64,000 bases of DNA from Neoechinorhynchus agilis (lineage: Eukaryota; Acanthocephala): the NCBI GenBank assembly GCA_051530055.1, contig CM121343.1:1612001-1676000 (forward strand), given 5' to 3'. A program made the translations under genes and the position numbers. Below the pieces are notes generated by a model. The model was given only the letters and a program-made list of their open reading frames with translations. It had not been told where the DNA came from and did no database searches. Below, piece after piece: positions 54,845 to 63,100 of this stretch (position 1 is its first letter; each line of letters begins with the position of its first letter).

Positions 54845-55160
54845 TAGTTTCTTTCGTTTATACACGTTTTCCACTCTTCGCATCGACCGCGAGCTTTGCT
54901 TCGTGGTTCCAAAAACGTTGTAGATTTGCTCTTTTTGTGAGACTTTAAAAACGATCGAGCATTTCGGCTTCTTCAGATGAGAATGTAAATTTGTAAAATT
55001 GATGACCGGTTAAGACGGAGTTTCCCTGGATTAATAATCAATAAAACGTTTATTGGGTTTTCATGAACACCCGAATTAGCCGGAGGCAATTTTCACATTT
55101 GTTTTTGGTCCTTGATAAAGACCTCCAGGGAAAGTTTTTAGTGAAAAAGTGCCAGCCATT
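54845..55160 (+). repeat. dispersed repeat, copy interrupted by a short insertion
   Basis: CGTTTATACACGTTTT, GCGAGCTTTGCTTCGTGGTT, GAGCATTTCGGCTTCTTCAG and GACCGGTTAAGACGGAGTTT. Unlike 11.6 kb, a stretch of about 50 bp (CAATAAAACGTTTATTGGGT) separates the two halves. Confidence 0.6.
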
Positions 55161-55490
55161 GATAGAAATGTTCCATGGAAAACAAAGTGATTTGATTTGT
55201 CTATAACTGAATTTTTGACCAACAATTTTTATCCCTTGGCTTTGTTTGTAACTCCTTCTTATCGTTCATTTGGGATAAACTTTTGCCCTCAAAGTTTAAG
55301 TAATCAAACGTATTTCAGCTTTTCGTAACCAATAAGTTGAGAATATTTGATGGTCTCTAAAATACTATGACTGAGCTGCAGATATTTTGGTATGACTCAC
55401 GAGTTAATCTAAACCAATTTTATGGATAATGAGCTAAGTTTGGTTACCTGGACACATTTGTAGAGCATTCAGACGGCGACTAACAATAAC
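55161..55490. other. unassigned
   Basis: No coding or repeat signal that I can support. Confidence 0.3.
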
Positions 55491-55690
55491 ATCTAGAAAA
55501 AATTGATAGTTCGCTCATTTGATGGCATTATGTCTCGAATCCAACACTTTTAGCTTTTCGATATCGTTGTTATCTTCGATAATGAAGAAGGCATCGTCTA
55601 CACATCACCAATATTTCTTGAGTCCAGGAAGCCAGCTTTTAATATCTTTTCCCAATTTCGCATGAACAACAAAGACAGATTTGGAATCTT
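55491..55690 (-). mobile_element. Penelope-like element scrap (RT motif C)
   Basis: Across two frames the minus strand reads SWLPGLKKYW, then CVDDAFFIIEDNNDIEKLK, a decayed form of the PLE motif C region (.PGL..W.RYVDD.F.I). Confidence 0.5.
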
Positions 55691-55879
55691 CGAATTGGAG
55701 AATCGTCGTCGTTGTACACCACAATAATACCTGGGTCCAATCGTCGAAATTTTGTCTCCTGGTATCCATTGCAGTATCTGTTACAGCTTGACTAGCCATC
55801 ATCTCTTGTTTTGTGAATAAGATAAAAGTAAACTTTATTGGCTCGCGTTCTCTTTCCTCACCTGAACAGGTCATGTCTT

Positions 55880-57650
55880 TCATTTCTCCTCCTTTTCAAT
55901 CACCATCTCGTGGTTGTCCTTGTGCGAGTTATCGAACAACACTCGAATTGGGCGTCCGAATATTGCCACCGCGGGACTAACTCCCGGACAATTCCTATAG
56001 CTTAACAAGGAACTCTGTAGTTGTTTTTCATACTGGGATCGCGGGACACATCTAAACACCCTCTCCTTCACGATTCGCACAAAACGCTCCGCTTGTCCAT
56101 TAGTGCTGAGGTGGTATGGGGTAGCATAGATAGGCTTTATCCCATTGTTTACTAGGAACTGTGCAAACGTTTCGGATCGAAAACTTGGGCCATTATCCAT
56201 GACCACCTTTCTAGGCAAACTGAATTTGCAAAACAGTCGCCGCATATGAGTGATGAGGGTCGTCGCATCCATCGACCAAACATCAATCATTTCTGGCCAC
56301 TTCGTGAGCGCATCTACCGCCATGAGCCACATTGTGTTCTGCATTGGATCCGCTTAATCTATGTGAATTCGCTCCCATGGAGTCGTCGGTACATCTCCTG
56401 GGATCATATCCGCCTCTGGCTGATTCGGTCGACCTTCTTGACACACCCGACATCGACTCCCATAATTTTCTATTGTTTTGTTCAGCCGTGGCCACCCGAC
56501 GTACATCCTTGCCAAAGACTTCATTGACGTCCAGCCTGGATGACCTTGATGTAACACTTTTAGGACATCCTCTCACAACGCCTCTGGGATAATTATCCCT
56601 CCAAGCTAAAAAAACAATATTGTTTTCGACTGACAGTTCGCTTCTTTTCTCGAAATATGTTCGTAAATTGGGAGGAATGACGGTAGGCCACTGCGTCTTG
56701 ATATACTTGCACACCCGCGCCAGCACTGTATTCTTCTTCAAGCTTCGTTTTAGTACCTCTGCGTTTATGATTCTTGAATCATCACGATTTATGAGGTCTA
56801 TATCTTCTACACGACTTTCGGTGGTTCCATCTAGCGGTTCCGGCATTCTCGACAATGCGTTGGTGTACACATTTTCGTTTCCCCTAACGAATTCGATCTC
56901 ATAGTCGTGTTCCATCATGGCAATGGCCCATCTTCGTAGCCGATTGCTTGATATCCTACTCAGTTCTCTTCCCGCACCAAAAATGTGAATCAGAGGTTTA
57001 TGATCAATTCTTAAACGGGATCTCTTTCCAAATATGAAATGGTGAAGTTTCTTTATACCATATAGAATCGCAGCGGCTTCCCTGTCAATTGTAGCATAAT
57101 TCTTTTCAACTGGTGATAAGGTTCTTGATGCGAATGCCACTGGTTTCCACTCATTTTCGTACTGCTGCAGGAGCACAGCACTGAACCCTGATTCACTGGC
57201 ATCGCACGCCTCCTTCATTGGATCGATCTTTCTTAACACTCCCATTCCTTATAACCTTCTTATTCCGTTTTGCAGTGGTTCCATCAGTGGAATTGGGATT
57301 CTTTGGGCAGAGAAAATTTAGGTCGTATCTCCTTTTGGACCAGCAATTTCACTTCGAATCCTTGACCCTCCCCAAATATCCATGGAAAAGCTTCGGGTAT
57401 TCTACCGACGTTTTTTATTTTAGCACCGTGATCTTCTTTTAATGATTTGCTCGTCTTCATGTCCGTCATCAACTCTTCTTGACGAGGTTCTTTGCTTGTC
57501 GTCAATTTTTGGTCATCTGCTGTAGATGTAGTTTTTGTATCGATCGCAATTTCTTCGTTCCCTCGATGTCCGATAGTCCTTAATTGCGCTGGAATGATAC
57601 TTAACTCCTGATTCCAGTTCAGTCCGCATAATGCTCTGTCCATTTTTCGC
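55880..57650 (-). mobile_element. Ty3/gypsy-like LTR retrotransposon fossil (pol: RNase H and integrase)
   Basis: This is an old, broken pol remnant on the minus strand. The RNase H part is recognisable from FASRTLSPVEKNYATIDREA and DHKPLIHIFGAG. The integrase follows, with an HH-CC zinc-binding region (HQGHPGWTSMKSLA, then CRVCQEGRPN) and a core region. This order is typical of the Ty3/gypsy group. Reverse transcriptase, gag and flanking LTRs were not found in the window. It carries multiple breaks and is a fossil without coding capacity. Confidence 0.85.
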
Positions 57651-57774
57651 ACCGCCGCGACCTCGACTATTTTCTGTCGCTCCTCATACTGAATCTACAT
57701 AGTCTCTATTTGTTCATTTATAGCCGATAGCAGTAATGGGTAGAACTCCTGATTTACCAATCCCTTTAAGACGT

Positions 57775-58029
57775 TCAAGCAGCTTGAATAGTTCGCCTTT
57801 GTTTCTCTGACCTTGCCAGACATCGATCTGATTGTCCCATCCATAAGCCCCGTGCTGTTGATCTTAGGCGAAGAAAAGTCGGAAAAACATCATAGTTTTT
57901 ACATTTCCTGAGAAAGTCCACGGCCATTATTGTCCGGATATTCTGTGTACCATTAGCCTCTGAATCCCTGAGTATTTGGAAAGCAGAGTCTCCAAAGATC
58001 TGCTTAGTCATATTGAAAAAATCACTCAT
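57775..58029 (-). mobile_element. Penelope-like element, N-terminal piece of a tandem unit
   Basis: The minus-strand reading MAVDFLRKCKNYDVFPTFLR, then LRSTARGL, has the FL..C....v.P.FL motif found at the N-terminus of PLE proteins. It lies directly downstream, in element orientation, of the PLE terminus at 58045-58110. It thus reads as the start of a second, truncated tandem unit, cut near 57775. Confidence 0.6.
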
Positions 58030-58044
58030 AGTTTGTTGGTAGTT

Positions 58045-60110
58045 TTGGAGAACTACAATTGATTATTTATTAAATTCAATATTTCGATCCCCAAAAAACA
58101 CACACTCAGGGATTATCAAGTTATATCCGGTGGAACTCTCGTCCTCAATCTGAAGTCAGGCTTATTGCCTTCAAAAGAATTATACCTGCTGATGTAAAGG
58201 ACCTCTACAATAATTCGTCCAAATCGTTTATCGTTACGAACGAGTGTGGCAACACCATCAAAATCAATTGTGTGGCCGGTGTTTTTTGTGTGAGCCACCA
58301 CTGCTGAACTCATATCCGTATTACGAGCAATTGACGATTTGTGTTCATTCATCCGCCTTTTAAAATTGTTGGTTTGTTCCACGTAAACCTGTTCGCACCC
58401 AGAACACGGGATTTTGTGCTGATCTTTCTTGGGGCAAATCAGTCCATGTAGAGTAACGTCAACTCGTTTTGAATCGCATCCAGATTTCATTATACGCTCC
58501 ATTGCGTGATACGAGCGATCGTCAGGAAATGGCAGCTAAATAAACACACTTTCCTTTATCGACTTCGACTCACTTTGGGATGCATACCACACATTCCGAA
58601 CACACCATTCAAAAACCTGGAGCGGATAGCCATATCGACCTGATAGGTATTTTAGGAAATCAATCTCCTCGTTGACCAACTTGTCATTGCTGCAGTGTGT
58701 GAGAGCGCGGTGGACCAGTGACCTGATCCTCGAAATCTTGTATTTTCGAGGTTGGGCTGATGTCCATGGCACAAGGCCCACTGTTATACCTCCCTTTCGG
58801 TGCACGCTGGTCGTGTAGAGTGACCATTGTATGATCGATCAATTCTTACATTGAGAAAAGGAAATATTTTTTGATCCTCGTCCTCAATCGTCCACTGAAT
58901 ATTCCTATCTTTTCCGTTTAACTCGAACATAAGACGATCTATATTGTCTCCGAAGGGTCAATTAACAGGAACGTGTCGTCAACATATCTAAGCCAGGTAT
59001 TGATGCCTCTTATCGACGACAAATGTTCGCCCTCCCAGTGCCGTATATACAGCCCAGCAAGTACAGGGGCTAACGGGCTGCCCATCGCCACTCCGTCTAT
59101 CTAATCGTAGTCGATGCCATTGAATTGGAAGTTGCAGAATCTGGTACAAAACTGCAATAGCTTTCGCCAGTCGCTTATAGTTAACTTCCATTCAGCATTA
59201 GTGGACAGGAGTGGAACTGCGAGGTCTATTACTTCATCGATAGGAATTTTCGTGAACAGAAAAACCACATCTGCCGACATCATTCTATACTTGGAATTCC
59301 ATGATAATTTCAATGTTGATACGAAGTCAGCTCCCGAAGATACCATTGCGCTCCTCAACATACCAGCTACTCTCCTTGAGATGTTCGTACAGAAAGTGGA
59401 GTGTGCCGCAATTATTGGTCTGAATTTGATAGGCTCTTTATGTACTTTCGCAAGTACATTTTGACGTTTTCGCATCGGTTGAGCGAAGGATCTTATAATC
59501 CCCATAAGGAAGCTTGTTTTTTAAGGTTCAAAAGAATTGAATTTTTTTCACGACTAGACGTTGGGCATCTTGATATTCTAGTAAATTCGACTCCATTTAA
59601 GATTTCCTCTCCTGCACCAATATACTGTTGCTGACTCACTACACAGTGCCCATATCCTTTATCGATATTCAATGGAACTATCTGTGTGAGCGACTTGAGC
59701 ATATTGACCCCTCTTAACATCCTTTGTGATACATTGGAATTCACTCCACTCCTCTTGAAGGCAGATTCATAGAAACACTCGAGTTTCCTTATCGGGATAT
59801 TTAGATTATCTACTTCCATTCTCATTGCGATCTTTTCTAATTTGGTTCTATAGTCGATTCTCTTTGGTGGATTGTAGGGAATAAAATCCGGACCATAGCT
59901 GAGTAGCTCCAAGACTTCATCCGGCAAAACCACTCCCGAAATATTGCGGATGGAAGCAGTATGCTCAGACGCGACAAAGAGTCGGTTTCTACCGAAACAT
60001 TCCATCGTATATTCTGAGCCTCAGACCCTTCCTTAGCTGTTTGGTACCTAACCTTTTCCATATTCGCAATGGAGTTACGGATACGCCGGCCCCGTATCAT
60101 ATTAGAATTC
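58045..60110 (-). mobile_element. Penelope-like element, nearly full length but broken
   Basis: In order on the minus strand: an N-terminal region (60005-59493; NISGVVLPDEVLELLSYGPD), RT fingers and motif A (59505-59101; AKVHKEPIKFRPIIAAHS, SADVVFLFTKIPIDEVIDLA), motifs B and C (59100-58960; SPLAPVLAGLYIRHWEGEHL, WLRYVDDTFLL), post-RT (58805-58536; LSGRYGYPLQV) and GIY-YIG (58502-58116; HKIPCSGCEQVYVEQTNNFK, RRMNEHKSS). The 3' terminus at 58045-58110 ends GAAATATTGAA, TTTAATAAATAATC on the minus strand. It is spread over several frames. Confidence 0.88.
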
Positions 60111-60303
60111 AACTAACTTTCCCTCGAGTCTCACAATCACGATGATCTTTTGATAACCTCCAATCGCGTTGATACCACGAATTACATCCTCTCCTTTGTC
60201 GAATAGCTTCGTGACCGCTATCTTACATTCCCTTGCAAAATGACCAACTTTCCCGCAACGGCGAACGCCTTAACAATTGTCGCTATATATATTCGTAACT
60301 TAG

Positions 60304-60690
60304 ATGCCTGAACAAACTTTGTTTACAAACAAGCTCTGGAATGATCTAAATAACAGTTTTACTCTTCGGATGGTCATTTTTGGCGAGAAAGGACGAAATT
60401 TTACTTGGCAGAATAACATTACCGGTTTTGATCCTCGAAAATTTTTGAAGACTTCGGATGGTCATTTGCTTTGTTTTCAGTTTAACAAGTCTGATTTGGC
60501 TACTTACGCAACCTCAGATATAGTGATAATAAAAGCTATTCGTGGTGATGATCAGCAAAAATGGAATATCGCTAACGAGAATATGCTTTTTTCTATTCGG
60601 CTTATTAACTGTCGAAATCGTCTTTATTTGCGCAGAGCAATGGAAGGACCGGGAAATATTGTCATGTCAGTAAAAAGAAGTTCAATGTGA
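60304..60690 (+). CDS. hypothetical 128-aa protein, possible beta-trefoil-like
   Basis: The ORF runs from ATG 60304, which follows a TATATATATT run by about 20 bp, to TGA 60690. It has no signal peptide, and composition is balanced and soluble. GDDQQKWNI followed by NRLYLRR...GPGN is weakly reminiscent of the Q-x-W repeats of ricin-type beta-trefoil proteins, but only one such motif is evident, so I do not assign a function. Neighbours are a PLE on the left and unassigned DNA on the right. It could be an orphan host gene. Confidence 0.4.
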   Translation: MPEQTLFTNKLWNDLNNSFTLRMVIFGEKGRNFTWQNNITGFDPRKFLKTSDGHLLCFQFNKSDLATYATSDIVIIKAIRGDDQQKWNIANENMLFSIRLINCRNRLYLRRAMEGPGNIVMSVKRSSM

Positions 60691-61467
60691 ACTAAAGTTA
60701 CACTTGTGGGCACGCAAAATAATTGCGTCCGGATAATCGAAAAAACGGTAGTGGAATGGAAATCAAATGACTTATCAGTGTTTGCTTAGTGGTGAACCAC
60801 GTTCAAATTCTTAAGAAGGATTCCGCACTTACGGCTAGCGAAATAATCGTGGTTATCAGCGGAATACTAGCATCTAATCAAATGAAATCGAAGACCGCAA
60901 ATTAGAGTCCGTTGATCGTAATGCTAAAAGAACATAATAATAACAGAGGCGATTTTTGAATTAATCATGTTTCAATTACAGAATACCAATTATCCATTAT
61001 TGATTAAGCTCTCTCGGACAACGCCGGGAAAACAGCTAGTATATTTCTAAGTCTTCTTGTTCTGCTTTATTTAAGATCCATCTCACAATCATCAGCATGT
61101 CTTCTATCATTTGAAGCAACTTGAGAGATCTTCTTGGCTGTCTGATTGGACGATTTGAATATCTCGTGGAGAATCTGACTTGCGCTGATGTAAGGGCGAG
61201 TTGTTGGCTGCATGGTTTTACTGCTCACCCTTTAGATTGTTTCATAAATCTTATTAACCGTTACTTTTATATGTTTCACTCTAGCCAACGAAAAAATCAA
61301 TAATTTTAAAGTGAACAACTCTCATATCGATTTTCCATCCTCAAGAAATAGCTCATTTGTCATTCTTTTGTTCTATCATACGAATTCCAAAAGAAATCTC
61401 TCAAGTTTCAATTGGACCCTGTAGTATAAACAACGTATTATTAACATTTATTAGCGGATAGATTTGC
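60691..61467. other. intergenic, nothing recognised
   Basis: AT-rich. The 60-codon frame at 61121 has no family match that I can see. Confidence 0.35.
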
Positions 61468-61535
61468 TTTTTTGCACGAGGACGTCCCCCAGAACATAGA
61501 ATGTTCCTTAATGAATTCAGAAATTACAAAAGATT
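61468..61535 (+). mobile_element. LINE C-terminal scrap
   Basis: The plus-strand reading ICFFARGRPPEHRMFLNEF matches CFFARGRPPENRLSFYL near the end of ORF2 of the LINE at 27604-31757. Confidence 0.6.
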
Positions 61536-61947
61536 TACCGCCAATTTAATTTTAGCTCGACAACTCTAATCTCAGCACTTTAGAGAAAAAAATTTAATAC
61601 AACAACTCGCAAAATACTTTTAGAGATTCTACACTTAGTAAGAAAACAACAATTTTAAGAGCAAAATAGAAATGTTTGATTAGAGGGAGAGTATGGGTAT
61701 TGAGGAGCTTAGAGATCGCTCAAACTCATCTCCTACTATCCTTCTCTGTCCCATTCTTCATTTGAGACTCAATAGAGTCGAACTCTCAAGCAATTAATTT
61801 TATCTGTATAACAGTACAACAGTATCCATGTGAAATAAACCAAAAACTCCCGTAGAAATTCATGGAGGGCAAAAATGGTGCGCAGAACATTCTACAATTC
61901 TCCATTGATCAGCGGCTCGGTGAAAATGACTTGCACAAAATTATCAA
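61536..61947. other. intergenic, nothing recognised
   Basis: AT-rich, with no supported feature. Confidence 0.35.
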
Positions 61948-62198
61948 AGTGTCGATATATGAGGTATATGATTAGAATTATTGTTTAGGTCTTCTTCACC
62001 GGGTAAATAATTTTTATTAAAAACGTTTCGAACCTCGCCCGGTTCATCATCAGTTTGTTAGTTTGTGCGTCTATTACAAACCAACAAACTGATCATGAAT
62101 CCTGTGAGGTACGAAACGTTTTTTATAAGAAATTATTCACCCGGTGAAGAAGACCTAAACAATAATTCTAGTCATATACCTCATATATTGACATTCGG
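61948..62198. repeat. palindrome of two head-to-head PLE-end arms
   Basis: The arms are about 117 nt long: outer part ATATATGAGGTATATGAYTA, then TTGTTTAGGTCTTCTTCACC, GGGTAAATAATT, ACGTTTCG. The centre is about 10 bp. The arms are about 88 percent identical as inverted repeats. The left arm has a full hammerhead-like core (62025-62053). The right-arm core is degenerate (CTGATCATGAATCC). Confidence 0.85.
62025..62053 (-). ncRNA. hammerhead-ribozyme-like core, best helix II
   Basis: The minus strand has CTGATGA, an extra T, helix GAACC/GGTTC (5 perfect pairs) with loop GGGCGA, then GAAACG. Relative to 12084-12112 (GAATC/GGTTC) the fourth pair is C-G instead of U-G, which supports selection on the helix in the ancestral element. 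Confidence 0.45.
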
Positions 62199-62260
62199 AT
62201 TCAGAATTAGAAGTGTTATTTAAGTCATATATCATTGTCCTCGGGGTGAATTTGATTGCA

Positions 62261-62310
62261 CGTTGGCGAATCCTGTCCCCGGTCAACACCGGGGACAGGA
62301 TTCGCCAACG
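62261..62310. repeat. perfect 23-bp inverted repeat with 4-nt loop
   Basis: CGTTGGCGAATCCTGTCCCC plus GGT pairs exactly with 62288-62310, leaving loop CAAC (62284-62287). It is GC-rich in AT-rich surroundings and sits between two PLE-end palindromes. The exactness suggests a young event. Confidence 0.85.
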
Positions 62311-62325
62311 CACAATGTTATTTAA

Positions 62326-62505
62326 ATCTTCACCGGGTAAATATTTTTTATTAAAGACGTTTCGAACATCGTTGTTTTCATCATCATTTTGTTCATCTTT
62401 AGCGTCTTTTAATAACTATTAAACTTATGATGAACCCGACGAGGTTCGAACCGTAATTAATAAAAAAAATTATTTACTGAATGAAGACGTAAACCATAAT
62501 TCTAA
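62326..62505. repeat. palindrome of two degenerate PLE-end arms
   Basis: The left arm (62326-62395; CTTCACCGGGTAAAT, ACGTTTCGAACATCG, TTTCATCATC) and right arm (62419-62505; TTATGATGAACCCGACGAGG, TTCGAACC, TTATTTACTG, GAAGACGTAAACC) are inverted copies with about 75-80 percent identity. The hammerhead-like cores are partly lost. Confidence 0.7.
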
Positions 62506-62663
62506 AAAACCATCTTACGCCACCTTTTTATACAAATTATAAGAGATCGCACATTATACAAATGAGATGTTCTTTTGGTATAAAGACAATAACGTAACTT
62601 ATATGGAGTGTTGTCCTTCATGATAAGTTTTTTTGGTTATGTAATCGTTGATTACATTATCTG

Positions 62664-62845
62664 ACCAGATAATTCATTGTTATTTGTCGATAGGAGAAAA
62701 TAAATGAAATTAAGATTTTATTGGATATTTCAATCCACTATCATCTAGGCGTCGTAAACAGTTGCAAACAATCGCTGAAGAAGATCCGAGATATCCAATA
62801 AAATCTTAATTTCATTTTTCTCCTATCGACAAAAAAATTATCTGA
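62664..62845. repeat. palindrome with PLE-end-like arms (third sequence type)
   Basis: TTGTCGATAGGAGAAAA, ATGAAATTAAGATTTTATTG and GATAT on the left (62684-62729) are mirrored on the right (62789-62833). Outer TCAGATAAT stretches extend the symmetry. The inner ends carry CTGAAGAAGATCC (plus) and, on the minus strand, TAGATGATAG...GAAATATCC, again hammerhead-core-like but degenerate. Confidence 0.75.
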
Positions 62846-63100
62846 CCTTAATAATGAATCTTCTGAAAACAATGTCCGGGAATGACTTTCAGGTCTTTAC
62901 TTGGACATAATTTAAATCCCCTTTCAAATTTAATTTTCAAATTCGAACAAAAAATCATTACTTGAAAGCGTTTCGGCTTTTCTAGATTGTGAAAAACACT
63001 TTTATGATACCCGTGGCTCAAAAGTAAAAATGGAGAGAGCTGACAGAGATGACCCAATAGTACTTATGCATGCACATGTGGCACTTGGCACACATTTATC

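Noticed and set aside
55161-57774. Long terminal repeats flanking the Ty3/gypsy-like pol fossil
   Set aside because: No pair of direct repeats could be seen on either side. The dispersed repeat at 54.9 kb has copies unrelated to LTR elements.
62261-62310. Bacterial-type terminator
   Set aside because: The hairpin is strong, but the context is eukaryotic and no U-tract follows. It is more likely a repeat structure.
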